DNA from: Deltaproteobacteria bacterium
Lineage (GTDB): Bacteria > Desulfobacterota > Syntrophia > Syntrophales > UBA8958
Length of the DNA: 47,191 nucleotides
Assembly (NCBI GenBank): GCA_029553375.1
Contig: JAKPCH010000011.1
Location: 1-47,191, forward strand
Reading direction: 5' to 3'
The number at the start of each line of letters is the position of its first letter. Within the stretch, counting starts at the first letter, position 1. Under the pieces are notes generated by a model that made no database searches, was not told the origin of the DNA, and saw only the letters and a program-made list of their open reading frames with translations. Positions 19,264 through 27,872 of the stretch are shown one piece after another. The position numbers were made by a program, and so were the translations under genes.

Positions 19264-20072
19264 TGGAGAGGTCGCACCTCCAGCGATGGCTGACGGCCCT
19301 GGTGTTGGTGCCGCTCCTCTTTGCCGTCGTCGCCTGGGGGTCCCAGCTCGTCTTCACCCTCTTCGTCGCCTTCTTCATGCTGGCGGGCGTCTGGGAGTAC
19401 AACGGCATGGCCTTCGGGGAGGGACAGGGAATCCGGAAGATCGGGGTCCTGGTCTTTTCCGTCGTCGTTCCCGTGGCCTTCTACCTCCGGGAGGGGGCCG
19501 TCGTCCTCGGGATCGTGACCCTGGCCGTGCCCGCCCTCTTCATCCTCCACCTCGCCACCCTCAGGGGCGAGGCGATAGCTTGGGAAGGGGCGGCGAAGGC
19601 CGTCTTCGGCGTCCTCTACATACCCCTTCTACTATCCCATTTGATATGGCTCCGAGGCTGCCCGGACGGCGTCTTTTGGGTCTTCTTTGTCGTCGTCATC
19701 GCCTTTTCCGGGGACGTGGCGGCCTACTACGTGGGCCGGCGCTTCGGCAGGACCAGGCTCTGCCCCGCCGTGAGCCAGGGCAAGAGCGTGGCGGGGACCG
19801 TGGCCCTCGTCGTCGCCAGCACCGTCGCGGCACTGATCTACCGGGAACTCTTCCTGCCGGGCCTGCCCGTCCTCCACGCGGCCTGGCTGGGCCTCAGCGG
19901 CAGCGTCACGGGGCAGTTGGGGGACCTCTGCGAGTCCCTCCTCAAGAGATCGGCGGGCGTCAAGGACTCCGGGACCCTCCTGCCGGGCCACGGGGGCGTC
20001 CTCGACCGGTTGGACTGCCTTTTGTTCATCTCCCCCTACGTCTATTACTACCGTCTCTGGGTGGCGGGATGA
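19263..20072 (+). CDS. cdsA: phosphatidate cytidylyltransferase
   Basis: Makes CDP-diacylglycerol from phosphatidate and CTP, the branch point of phospholipid synthesis, in the inner membrane. The 269 residues are mostly hydrophobic with about seven or eight membrane helices. The C-terminal signature 'SLLKRSAGVKDSG', 'LPGHGGVLDRLD' is complete, with the metal-binding Asp residues. ATG 19263 overlaps the uppS stop, and its own stop overlaps the dxr start (ATGA), so uppS-cdsA-dxr-rseP-tsaB are translationally coupled. Its product feeds pssA farther down the run. Confidence 0.96.
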   Translation: MERSHLQRWLTALVLVPLLFAVVAWGSQLVFTLFVAFFMLAGVWEYNGMAFGEGQGIRKIGVLVFSVVVPVAFYLREGAVVLGIVTLAVPALFILHLATLRGEAIAWEGAAKAVFGVLYIPLLLSHLIWLRGCPDGVFWVFFVVVIAFSGDVAAYYVGRRFGRTRLCPAVSQGKSVAGTVALVVASTVAALIYRELFLPGLPVLHAAWLGLSGSVTGQLGDLCESLLKRSAGVKDSGTLLPGHGGVLDRLDCLLFISPYVYYYRLWVAG

Positions 20073-21232
20073 AACGGATCGCCATCCTCGGCTCGACGGG
20101 CTCCATCGGCGTCAACGCCCTGAAGGTCATCGACCTCCACCGGGACCGCTTCGCAGTGACGGCCCTGGCGGCGGGGCGCAACGTGGGTCTCCTGAAAGAG
20201 CAGATCGAGCGCTTCCGGCCCCGGGTGGCGGCGGTCCTCGACGCTGAGGCGGCCTCGGCCCTCCAGGCCCTCCTTCACGGGGGCGTGAAAACGGAGATCC
20301 TCCACGGTCAGGAGGGGTATCGGGCCGTCGCCGCCGAGACGGAGGCCCAGACGGTCCTCAGCGCCATGGTCGGGGCGGCGGGCCTCATCCCCACCCTGGC
20401 CGCCGTGGAGGCGGGGAAGGACGTCGCCCTGGCCAACAAGGAGTCCCTCGTCGTGGCGGGGGAACACCTCACGGCGGCGGTCAGGGAGAGGGGTGTCAGG
20501 GTCATCCCCGTCGACAGCGAGCACAGCGCCGTGTTCCAATGCCTCGAGGGCCAGCGGCGGGACCGGGTGCGGCGCATCGTCCTCACGGCCTCGGGAGGGC
20601 CCTTTCGCCGCCTCTCCGCGGCGGAGCTGGAGAAAGTGACGCCGGAGGAGGCCCTGTGTCACCCCAACTGGCGGATGGGGAAGAAGATCACCATCGATTC
20701 GGCGACGATGATGAACAAGGGTCTCGAGGTCATCGAGGCCCACTGGCTCTTCGGCAGGCCCTACGACGGGATCGAGGTGGTGATCCATCCCCAGAGCATC
20801 GTCCACTCCCTCGTGGAGTACGAGGACGGCTCCTTCCTGGCCCAGCTGGGCCTGCCGGACATGCGCGTCCCCATCGCCTACGCCCTGGCCTACCCCGACC
20901 GGATCACGGCGGGCGTTCCCTCCCTGGACCTCACGGCCCTGTCTTCCTTGACCTTCGAAAGGACGGACGGGGAGAGGTTCCCCTGTCTGCGTCTGGCTTA
21001 CGAGGCGGGCCGGGCGGGGGGAAACAGGCCGGCGGTGATGAACGCCGCCAACGAAAAGGCCGTGGAGGCCTTTCTGTCCCGCCGCATCCCCTTCAAGGCC
21101 ATCCCGCGGGTCATCGAGAGGACCCTGGAGACCGTGGAGGAGAACGCCCGACCGACGGTGGAGGATCTCCTGTGGGCCGACGGGCGGGCCCGGGAAATCG
21201 CGGAGAAGATCATCAGGGGAATTTCGTCATGA
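20069..21232 (+). CDS. dxr: 1-deoxy-D-xylulose 5-phosphate reductoisomerase
   Basis: Second step of the MEP isoprenoid pathway: rearranges and reduces DXP with NADPH to 2-C-methylerythritol 4-phosphate. The 387 residues start with the NADPH motif 'ILGSTGSIGVNAL', then 'ALANKESLVVAGEHL', the substrate and metal region 'PVDSEHSAVFQCLEG', 'LTASGGPFR', and 'HPNWRMGKKITIDSATMMNKGLEVIEAHWLF'. The flexible loop and C-terminal helices are present. ATG 20069 overlaps the cdsA stop. ispG of the same pathway lies 7 kb downstream. Confidence 0.98.
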   Translation: MKRIAILGSTGSIGVNALKVIDLHRDRFAVTALAAGRNVGLLKEQIERFRPRVAAVLDAEAASALQALLHGGVKTEILHGQEGYRAVAAETEAQTVLSAMVGAAGLIPTLAAVEAGKDVALANKESLVVAGEHLTAAVRERGVRVIPVDSEHSAVFQCLEGQRRDRVRRIVLTASGGPFRRLSAAELEKVTPEEALCHPNWRMGKKITIDSATMMNKGLEVIEAHWLFGRPYDGIEVVIHPQSIVHSLVEYEDGSFLAQLGLPDMRVPIAYALAYPDRITAGVPSLDLTALSSLTFERTDGERFPCLRLAYEAGRAGGNRPAVMNAANEKAVEAFLSRRIPFKAIPRVIERTLETVEENARPTVEDLLWADGRAREIAEKIIRGISS

Positions 21233-22329
21233 TCGGCGTCAATATCGTTTCCGTTATCATCCTCCTGGGCATCCTCATCTTCGCCCACGAGCTGGGCCAT
21301 TTTCTCATGGCCAAGTACTTCCGGGTCGGGGTCCTGAAATTCTCCCTCGGCTTCGGCAGGAAACTCGTGGGCCGGAAGGTGGGGGAGACGGAATACCTGA
21401 TCTCCCTCATACCCCTGGGGGGGTACGTGAAACTCCTGGGGGAGTCGGAGACGGAGGAACTCTCCGCCGAGGAGAGACGTCGGTCCTTCATGGAACAGTC
21501 CGTCTGGCGGAGGATGGCCATCGTCGCCGCCGGGCCGGCCTTCAATTTCCTCCTGGCCCTGATCGTCTTCTTTATCGTGAACATGGTCGGTGTCCCCGTC
21601 CTCTCCAACGTCGTCGGGACGGTCCTGCCGGGATCGGCGGCCCAGGAGGCGGGGCTCGTCGCCGGGGATGTCATCGAGGCCGTGGACGGCGTCAACGTGA
21701 GCCGGTGGGATGAGATGGCCGAACGGATCGCCCGAAGCGAGGGCAAGACCCTCAGGCTCACCGTCCTGAGGGCGGACAGGCGGGTGGATCTGGCCGTGAC
21801 GCCGAGGCCGGTTTCGGGCCGCAACATCTTCGGCGAGGAGGTCAAGGTTTACAAGATCGGCATCGGTCCCTCCCCCAAAACCGTCGTCGTCAGGCAAAAC
21901 CCCGCCCAGGCGGCCTACGGCGCCGTGAAGCAGACGTGGGTCATCACGAAACTCACCGTCATGAGCATCGTCAAGATCCTGGAGGGGGTCCTTTCCCCCC
22001 GGAACCTGGGCGGCCCCATCCTCATCGCCCAGATGGCGGGGGCCCAGGTCAAGGAAGGGATCATCCCCTTCATCCTCTTCATGGCCGTCTTGAGCATCAA
22101 TTTGGGGGTCCTCAACCTCCTGCCCATCCCCATCCTGGACGGGGGGCATCTGTTCTTCTACGCCGTCGAGGCCCTCCGCGGCCGGCCCGTGAGCCTCCGG
22201 TGGCGGGAGCGGGCCCAGCAGGTGGGTTTCGTCATCCTGGTGCTTTTGATGATCTTCGTCTTCGCCATGGACATCGACCGCCTGGACATCAAGGCCGTCA
22301 ACGAGGTGACGAAGTTCTTCACGAAATGA
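21229..22329 (+). CDS. rseP: site-2 protease RseP (membrane zinc metalloprotease)
   Basis: Cuts membrane-spanning segments, for example of anti-sigma factors and leftover signal peptides. 'IFAHELGHFLMAKYF' near residue 20 is the HExxH zinc site in the first membrane helix. A PDZ domain follows at about 115-200 ('GTVLPGSAAQEAGLVAGDVIEAVDG'); only one PDZ is evident, whereas E. coli has two. 'NLLPIPILDGGHLFF' near residue 300 supplies the third ligand Asp. The 366 residues are normal for a single-PDZ form. The start overlaps the dxr stop and the end overlaps the tsaB start. Confidence 0.96.
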   Translation: MIGVNIVSVIILLGILIFAHELGHFLMAKYFRVGVLKFSLGFGRKLVGRKVGETEYLISLIPLGGYVKLLGESETEELSAEERRRSFMEQSVWRRMAIVAAGPAFNFLLALIVFFIVNMVGVPVLSNVVGTVLPGSAAQEAGLVAGDVIEAVDGVNVSRWDEMAERIARSEGKTLRLTVLRADRRVDLAVTPRPVSGRNIFGEEVKVYKIGIGPSPKTVVVRQNPAQAAYGAVKQTWVITKLTVMSIVKILEGVLSPRNLGGPILIAQMAGAQVKEGIIPFILFMAVLSINLGVLNLLPIPILDGGHLFFYAVEALRGRPVSLRWRERAQQVGFVILVLLMIFVFAMDIDRLDIKAVNEVTKFFTK

Positions 22330-23036
22330 AGACCCTCTCCATCGACACCTCGGGACGGACCCTCTCGGCGGCCCTCCACGACGAAGACCGGCTCCTGGGC
22401 GAGATCACCCTCGCCTCCGGCCGTCACCACTCGGAGACCCTCCTCCCCGCCGTCGAGGCCCTGACCGCCCTGACCCGCGTGCCCCTGCGGGAGGTGGACC
22501 TCTTCGCCTGCACCGTGGGTCCCGGTTCCTTCACGGGGCTCCGCATCGGCGCGGCCACCGTCAAGGGCCTGGCCATGGCCATGGGTAAGCCCGTCCGGGG
22601 CGTCTCCACCCTGGCGGCCCTCGCCCTCGGTGCCGCCGCGACGGAGGGGTTGCTGGTCTGCCCCCTCCTGGACGCCCGGCGGGGACAGGTCTACTGGGGC
22701 CTGTACATGAACGAGGGCGGCAGGCCGAAGAATCTTGTCCCCGACGGCGTGTCGGACATCGAGGCCCTCGCGGGGTGTATTGAGGAAAAAACCCTCTTCG
22801 TCGGTGAAGGCCTCGAGACCTACGGGACCATCATACGCCGAATCCTCGGGGACCTGGCCCGGATCGAGGAGGGTCCGCCGCGGACGGTGCGGGCGGCCCA
22901 GGTGGGTCTCCTCGCCTACCGCGACTACCTCGAGGAAGGGGCCGAGGACCCTTTGACCTTCGCGCCCCGTTATCGGCGCCTCTCGGAGGCGGAGGAGAAA
23001 AAGGCGGCGCGGACGTTGACAAGACCAAGGGCCTAA
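22326..23036 (+). CDS. tsaB: tRNA threonylcarbamoyladenosine synthesis protein TsaB
   Basis: Partner of TsaD and TsaE in making t6A37 in ANN-decoding tRNAs; an inactive kinase-fold protein that scaffolds TsaD. The 236 residues show 'LSIDTSGRTLSAAL', 'GRHHSETLLPAVEAL', the signature 'VGPGSFTGLRIGAATVKGLA' and 'CPLLDARRGQVYWGLY'. ATG 22326 overlaps the rseP stop. The psd promoter lies inside its last codons. Function is by family; its partners are not in the window. Confidence 0.94.
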   Translation: MKTLSIDTSGRTLSAALHDEDRLLGEITLASGRHHSETLLPAVEALTALTRVPLREVDLFACTVGPGSFTGLRIGAATVKGLAMAMGKPVRGVSTLAALALGAAATEGLLVCPLLDARRGQVYWGLYMNEGGRPKNLVPDGVSDIEALAGCIEEKTLFVGEGLETYGTIIRRILGDLARIEEGPPRTVRAAQVGLLAYRDYLEEGAEDPLTFAPRYRRLSEAEEKKAARTLTRPRA

Positions 23037-23044
23037 GATAGAAT
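23016..23044 (+). promoter_or_regulatory. sigma-70 promoter for psd-pssA
   Basis: A consensus TTGACA (23016-23021), 17-base spacer and TAGAAT (23039-23044, five of six matches). The -35 lies within the end of tsaB and the -10 just past its stop. It is one of the best promoters in the window and suggests that psd-pssA can be expressed apart from the upstream run. Confidence 0.55.
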
Positions 23045-23070
23045 GATAAGCAAAATTGAAGGACAAGCTC

Positions 23071-23718
23071 ATGGAGAGAAATCATCGGGGCATCATCGCC
23101 CGTGAGGGGCTGCCCTTCATCCTGCCCCCCGCCGTCTTCACCTTGAGCGCCGCCGCCCTCGGTTATCGTTTCTCCGCCTTCGTCCTTTTCCTCATCACCT
23201 TCTTCGTCGTCTGGTTCTTCCGCAACCCCGAGCGGGTAACACCCCAGGAGCCCGCCTACATCATCTCCCCGGCGGACGGAAAGGTGATCGTCGTCGAGGA
23301 GAACGCCGCCCACGAGCTCCTTGCGGCCCCCGCGAAGAAGGTGAGCATCTTCATGAACGTCTTCAACGTCCACGTCAACAGGGCCCCCTGCGAGGGCCGG
23401 GTGGAGGAGATAAGGTACTACCCCGGGCGGTTTCTCTCCGCCAACCTGGACAAGGCCTCGGCGGAGAACGAACGGAACGCCGTCCTCCTGGAGCGGAAAG
23501 ACGGGCGGAGGATCCTGACGATCCAGGTCGCGGGCCTCATCGCGAGGCGGATCGTGTGCTGGATCTCCAAGGGGATGGAGGTGGAGAAAGGGGAGAGGTT
23601 CGGGATGATCCGTTTCGGGTCCCGCCTGGACGTTTACATGCCCCCCGAGACGCGGATCCTGGTGAAGACGGGCGCCAAGGTCCGGGCGGGCGAGACACCC
23701 ATAGGAGAGCTGCCATGA
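23071..23718 (+). CDS. psd: phosphatidylserine decarboxylase (short, archaeal type)
   Basis: Decarboxylates phosphatidylserine to phosphatidylethanolamine at the inner membrane, using a pyruvoyl group made by self-cleavage. The chosen start gives 215 residues, the short PSD-A form. An N-terminal hydrophobic segment (about 15-50) is followed by 'VWFFRNPERV', 'ISPADGKVIV', 'IFMNVFNVHVNRAP' and the cleavage motif 'FGSRLDVYMP', where the Ser after Gly becomes the pyruvoyl. I chose ATG 23071 because AAGGA lies seven bases before it; TTG 23056 in the same frame lacks a ribosome site. It overlaps pssA by four bases, so the two consecutive enzymes are coupled. Confidence 0.95.
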   Translation: MERNHRGIIAREGLPFILPPAVFTLSAAALGYRFSAFVLFLITFFVVWFFRNPERVTPQEPAYIISPADGKVIVVEENAAHELLAAPAKKVSIFMNVFNVHVNRAPCEGRVEEIRYYPGRFLSANLDKASAENERNAVLLERKDGRRILTIQVAGLIARRIVCWISKGMEVEKGERFGMIRFGSRLDVYMPPETRILVKTGAKVRAGETPIGELP

Positions 23719-24497
23719 AAAGACGAAGGCCCTTTCGCAAAGACAACGTGAAAAAGGGGATTTATGTCCTGCCGAACCTCTTTACTACGGCGAGCCTTTT
23801 TTCCGGCTTCTATGCCATCGTCGCCTCCATGAAGGGTCACTTCGAGGTGGCCGCCGTGGCCGTCTTGATCGCCGCCGTCCTCGACGCCCTGGACGGGCGG
23901 ATCGCCCGCATGACGAACACGACGAGCAAGTTCGGGGCCGAGTACGACTCCCTCTCGGATCTCGTGGCCTTCGGCGTAGCGCCGGCCATCCTGGCCTATA
24001 CCTGGTCCCTGGCGGAGTTCGGTAAATGGGGCTGGCTCGTCTCCTTCCTCTTCGTCACCTGCGGCGCCTTGAGGCTGGCCCGCTTCAACATCCAGATCGG
24101 CATCATCGAGAGCCGGGTCTTCAACGGGCTGCCCATCCCCGGGGCCGCCGCGGTCGTGGCGACGGGGGTCCTCCTCTACTACAAGCTGGGCGGTCACGGT
24201 CAGTTCCATCACGTGGGGGTCTTGCTCAGCGTGTTCGTCCTGTCCCTCTTCATGGTGAGCAGCATCAAGTACTACAGCTTCAAGGACCTCAACTTCTTCG
24301 CCCGCAAGCCCTTCATGTCCTTCATCCTCATCATCCTCGTCCTCGTCCTGATCGCCGCGGAACCCCAGATCATGCTCTTCACCTTCACGGCGGGCTACAG
24401 CGTCTCGGGGCCCATCTGGGCCGTCCAGAAGATCTACCGCAAGAGGATGCAGCAGTGGGAGGAGAGGAAGAAAGGGGCCAATTGCCCCGTCGTCTGA
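23715..24497 (+). CDS. pssA: CDP-diacylglycerol-serine O-phosphatidyltransferase
   Basis: Makes phosphatidylserine from CDP-diacylglycerol (the CdsA product) and serine, directly before psd in the pathway. A 260-residue membrane protein of the CDP-alcohol phosphatidyltransferase family, with about seven membrane helices. The catalytic motif DG-x2-AR-x8-G-x3-D-x3-D is complete in 'LDGRIARMTNTTSKFGAEYDSLSD' (about residues 56-79). This is the Bacillus-type membrane enzyme, not the E. coli phospholipase-D type. ATG 23715 overlaps the psd stop. Confidence 0.94.
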   Translation: MKRRRPFRKDNVKKGIYVLPNLFTTASLFSGFYAIVASMKGHFEVAAVAVLIAAVLDALDGRIARMTNTTSKFGAEYDSLSDLVAFGVAPAILAYTWSLAEFGKWGWLVSFLFVTCGALRLARFNIQIGIIESRVFNGLPIPGAAAVVATGVLLYYKLGGHGQFHHVGVLLSVFVLSLFMVSSIKYYSFKDLNFFARKPFMSFILIILVLVLIAAEPQIMLFTFTAGYSVSGPIWAVQKIYRKRMQQWEERKKGANCPVV

Positions 24498-24527
24498 CGA
24501 CGAAGAAAAGGGAGGGTGAACGATCCG

Positions 24528-24548
24528 AAGGGGTCGCCCCTTTAATAA
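24528..24548 (+). terminator. weak hairpin between pssA and asd
   Basis: AAGGGG (24528-24533) and CCCCTT (24537-24542) can pair around a three-base loop, followed by TAATAAT, a poor T tract. It may reduce read-through from the lipid genes into asd. The asd ribosome site GAGGAG lies 10 bases downstream. Confidence 0.3.
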
Positions 24549-24567
24549 TCGTGGTGAGGAGTTTTGT

Positions 24568-25584
24568 ATGCGAACCTTCAATGTAGCCGTCGTCGGCGCC
24601 ACGGGCGCCGTCGGCAACGAGATGATCAGGGTCCTGGAACAGAGGGATTTCCCCGTCGGCAACCTGAGGCTCCTGGCCTCGGAGCGGTCCTTGGGCAAGT
24701 ATCTGGAGTTCCGGGGCAAGGAGATCCCCGTGGAGGTCCTTGGGGAAGACTCCTTCAAGGGGATGGAGATCGGCCTGTTCTCGGCGGGCGGGAGCGTCAG
24801 CGAGCGCTTCGCCCCCATCGCCGCCCGGGAGGGGTGTGTCGTCATCGACAACACCAGCGCCTTCCGCATGGATCCCCAGGTCCCCCTCGTCGTGCCGGAG
24901 GTGAACCCCCAGGCCATCGCCGAATACAGGAACAAGAACATCATCGCCAACCCTAACTGCTCCACCATCCAGATGGTGGTGGCCCTGAAGCCCATATACG
25001 ACGCCGCGGGGATCAAGCGGATCGTCGTCTCCACATACCAGTCCGTGTCGGGGACGGGCAAGAAGGCCATCGACGAGCTGGAGCAGCAGACGCGGGCCCT
25101 CCTGTCCTTCCAGGACCCCGTCGTGAAGGTCTATCCCCATCAGATCGCCTTCAACTGTCTCCCCCAGATCGACGTCTTCCTCGACAACGGCTACACGAAG
25201 GAAGAGATGAAGATGGTCAACGAGACCAAGAAGATCATGGGCGACCCGGATATCGCCGTCACGGCCACGACGGTGAGGGTCCCCGTCTTCTACGCCCATT
25301 CCGAGTCCGTGAACGTGGAGACGAAAAGGAAGATCACGGCCGACGAGGTGCGGGACCTCCTGTCGAAGGCCCCGGGTGTCGTCGTCATCGACGACCCGAA
25401 GAACCGTCTCTACCCCCTGGCGATCAACGCCGCGGGCAAGGACGAGACCTTCGTGGGTCGCATCAGGGAGGACGAATCCATACCCAACGGGATCAATCTC
25501 TGGGTGGTGGCCGACAACCTCAGGAAGGGAGCGGCCCTCAACGCCGTCCAGATCGCGGAGATCCTCGTTAAGGACTACCTGTAA
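24568..25584 (+). CDS. asd: aspartate-semialdehyde dehydrogenase
   Basis: Reduces aspartyl phosphate to the semialdehyde with NADPH; needed for lysine, diaminopimelate, threonine and methionine. The 338 residues show the NADP motif 'AVVGATGAVGNEMIRVL', the catalytic Cys in 'IANPNCSTIQMVVALKP' near residue 130, 'TYQSVSGTGKKAIDEL', and the active-site His region 'VPVFYAHSESVNVET'. A clear GAGGAG precedes the ATG by eight bases. It heads a tight run with rsmD and coaD; the functions are unrelated and co-transcription is inferred from spacing. Confidence 0.98.
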   Translation: MRTFNVAVVGATGAVGNEMIRVLEQRDFPVGNLRLLASERSLGKYLEFRGKEIPVEVLGEDSFKGMEIGLFSAGGSVSERFAPIAAREGCVVIDNTSAFRMDPQVPLVVPEVNPQAIAEYRNKNIIANPNCSTIQMVVALKPIYDAAGIKRIVVSTYQSVSGTGKKAIDELEQQTRALLSFQDPVVKVYPHQIAFNCLPQIDVFLDNGYTKEEMKMVNETKKIMGDPDIAVTATTVRVPVFYAHSESVNVETKRKITADEVRDLLSKAPGVVVIDDPKNRLYPLAINAAGKDETFVGRIREDESIPNGINLWVVADNLRKGAALNAVQIAEILVKDYL

Positions 25585-25597
25585 CAGACCGAAGGGC

Positions 25598-26164
25598 ATG
25601 AGAATCACCGGCGGGAAGGCGCGGGGGAGGAAGATCCCGCCCTCCGGGGACAACCGCCTCAGGCCCACCCCGGAGTTGGTCAGGAAGGCCCTGTTCGACA
25701 TCCTGCCGGAAATGACCGGGCTAAGCTTCCTCGATCTCTTCGCCGGGACGGGGGCTGTCGGTATCGAGGCCCTGAGCCGCGGCGCCGTGAAGGTCGTTTT
25801 CGTGGAGAGGAACCGCAGGAGCGCCGAGGCCATTCGCCGCTCCCTCGAGGAGTTCGGCTGGAGCGGGAGGGGAAAGGTCCTGGCCCTGCCCGTGAGCAGG
25901 GCCGTGGCCGCCCTGCGGGAGAAGGGGGAGACCTTCGACGTCGTCTTTGCCGACCCCCCCTATGAGGAGGGCTACGTGGGGTATTGCTGCGACCTCTGCC
26001 TCCGGGGGGGGCTGTTGGGACCGGGGGGCGTCCTGGTCATACAGCACTCCATCCATGAGGAATACGATCGGTCGCTCCTGGCGGATCAGGGGGTGTCCAT
26101 CGAGGCGAGGCGGTACGGCGACACCGTCGTTACCTTTCTCGAGGTCCAGACACAGGAGAGATAA
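25598..26164 (+). CDS. rsmD: 16S rRNA (guanine966-N2)-methyltransferase
   Basis: Methylates G966 of 16S rRNA in the 30S subunit with S-adenosylmethionine. The 188 residues have 'MRITGGKARGRKI' at the start, 'RPTPELVRKALFDIL', the SAM loop 'FLDLFAGTGAVGIEALSRGA', and the catalytic 'VFADPPYEEG'. Start at ATG 25598, 13 bases after the asd stop. The rsmD-coaD pair is a very common bacterial arrangement, which supports both calls. Confidence 0.95.
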   Translation: MRITGGKARGRKIPPSGDNRLRPTPELVRKALFDILPEMTGLSFLDLFAGTGAVGIEALSRGAVKVVFVERNRRSAEAIRRSLEEFGWSGRGKVLALPVSRAVAALREKGETFDVVFADPPYEEGYVGYCCDLCLRGGLLGPGGVLVIQHSIHEEYDRSLLADQGVSIEARRYGDTVVTFLEVQTQER

Positions 26165-26167
26165 AGA

Positions 26168-26662
26168 ATGAAAACGAAAAAGATCGCTGTCTATCCCGGG
26201 TCCTTCGACCCCATCACCAACGGGCATCTGGACATCATCGTCCGGGGCCTGAGGATGTTCGACGAGTTGATCGTCCTGGTGGCCTACAATCCGAACAAGT
26301 CGTCCCTCTTTTCCGTCGAGGAGAGGATGGACCTCATCCGCCTCGTGACGCAGGATCTCGACGGGAGGCTGCGGGTGGACTGCAGCTCGGGCCTCTTGGT
26401 GGACTACGCCAAGAGCCAGGGGGCCAACGTCATCCTGAGGGGATTGCGGGCCGTGTCCGATTTCGAGTACGAGTTCCAGATGGCCCTCATCAACCGCCGC
26501 CTCAACCGGGACGTGGAGACGGTCTTTCTGATGACGGGGTATCAATGGTTCTACACGAGCTCCAATCTCATCAAGGAAGCGGCCGGCCTGGGGGGCTCCG
26601 TAAAGGGCCTGGTCCCCGACGTGGTCCTGGAAAGATTGGAGGAAAAATTCCGAACGAGGTAA
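26168..26662 (+). CDS. coaD: pantetheine-phosphate adenylyltransferase
   Basis: Penultimate step of coenzyme A synthesis: adenylylates 4'-phosphopantetheine. The 164 residues begin with the nucleotidyltransferase motif 'AVYPGSFDPITNGHLDII' (the TNGH form of T/HxGH), then 'ANVILRGLRAVSDFEYEFQMA' and 'YTSSNLIKEAAGLGG' in place of the common ISST. AGGAG in the rsmD end precedes ATG 26168. Confidence 0.97.
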   Translation: MKTKKIAVYPGSFDPITNGHLDIIVRGLRMFDELIVLVAYNPNKSSLFSVEERMDLIRLVTQDLDGRLRVDCSSGLLVDYAKSQGANVILRGLRAVSDFEYEFQMALINRRLNRDVETVFLMTGYQWFYTSSNLIKEAAGLGGSVKGLVPDVVLERLEEKFRTR

Positions 26663-26667
26663 ACACG

Positions 26668-27861
26668 ATGAAATTGTCGCAGCGGATCACGAAGATCAAG
26701 CCGTCCCCCACCCTGGCCATCACCATGAAGGCCAATGCCCTGAAGGCCCAGGGCAGATCCATCATCGGCTTCGGGGCGGGAGAGCCGGATTTCGACACGC
26801 CGGACCACATCAAGGAGGCGGCCGTCAGGGCCATCAGGGCCGGTTTCACCAAGTACACCCCCGTGGGGGGGACGGACGAGCTCAAGGACGCCGTCATCGA
26901 GAAGCTGCGGCGGGACCACGGCCTGTCCTACAAGCGGTCGGAGGTCGTCGCCTCTTGCGGCGCCAAGCACACCCTCTACAACCTCGCCCAGGTCCTCTTC
27001 GAGGAGGGCGACGAGGTCGTCATCCCCGCCCCCTACTGGGTCTCTTACCTGGATATCGTCGTCCTGACGGGGGCCAGGCCCGTCGTCGTCCCGACGTCGG
27101 AGGAGAACGGTTTCAAGATGACGCCGTCACAGCTCCAGGAGGCCTTGACGGACAGGACGAGGGCCGTCATCCTCAACAGCCCCTCCAATCCCACCGGGGC
27201 GGCCTACACGCGGCGGGAGATCGAGGCCTTGGCGGAGGTCGTCGCCCGGCGGGACGTCCTGGTGATCTCCGACGATATCTACGAGAAGATCATCTACGAC
27301 GGCCTGAGCTTTTTCAGCATCGCCTCCGTCGGCGAGGAGCTGAAGGCGAAAACCGTCGTCGTCAACGGCGTGTCCAAGGCCTACGCCATGACGGGATGGC
27401 GCATCGGTTACGCCGCCGGGCCCGAGGAGATCATCGCCGCCGTTACGAAGCTCCAGAGCCAGAACACCTCGAACCCGACCTCCATCTCCCAGCAGGCCTC
27501 CGTGGAGGCCCTGAGGGGGGACCAGGGACCGGTGGCCGAGATGGTGCGCCGTTTCGCCGAGCGCCGCGACGTGATCGTCAAGGCCCTCAACGACATCCCC
27601 GGCCTGAGCTGTCTTTGCCCCCAGGGGGCCTTCTACGTCTTCCCGCGGTGTGACGGCCTCTTCGGCCGGCGGGCGGGCGAGACGGTCATCAACTCGTCTT
27701 CGGATTTTGCCTCCTACCTCCTCGACGAGGCGGGGGTGGCCGTGGTGCCCGGCGCCGATTTCGGCAACGACGCCTACATCCGCCTCTCCTACGCCACGTC
27801 CATGGAAGACATCGTGGAGGGGACGAAGAGGATCCGCGAGGCCGTCCTCAGGCTCACCTGA
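26668..27861 (+). CDS. aspC: pyridoxal-phosphate aspartate aminotransferase (class I, Ib type)
   Basis: Transfers the amino group between aspartate and 2-oxoglutarate. The 397 residues match the short Ib subgroup: 'GFGAGEPDFDTPDHIKEAA', 'KYTPVGGTDELKDAV', 'LNSPSNPTGAAYT', 'ISDDIYEKIIYDG', the PLP lysine in 'NGVSKAYAMTGWRIGY' near residue 237, and 'DAYIRLSYATSMEDI' with the substrate Arg. Relatives also act as prephenate aminotransferase, so the substrate range is not certain. ATG 26668 is five bases after coaD; the ispG start follows 11 bases after its stop. Confidence 0.93.
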   Translation: MKLSQRITKIKPSPTLAITMKANALKAQGRSIIGFGAGEPDFDTPDHIKEAAVRAIRAGFTKYTPVGGTDELKDAVIEKLRRDHGLSYKRSEVVASCGAKHTLYNLAQVLFEEGDEVVIPAPYWVSYLDIVVLTGARPVVVPTSEENGFKMTPSQLQEALTDRTRAVILNSPSNPTGAAYTRREIEALAEVVARRDVLVISDDIYEKIIYDGLSFFSIASVGEELKAKTVVVNGVSKAYAMTGWRIGYAAGPEEIIAAVTKLQSQNTSNPTSISQQASVEALRGDQGPVAEMVRRFAERRDVIVKALNDIPGLSCLCPQGAFYVFPRCDGLFGRRAGETVINSSSDFASYLLDEAGVAVVPGADFGNDAYIRLSYATSMEDIVEGTKRIREAVLRLT

Positions 27862-27872
27862 AACCCCCCGCG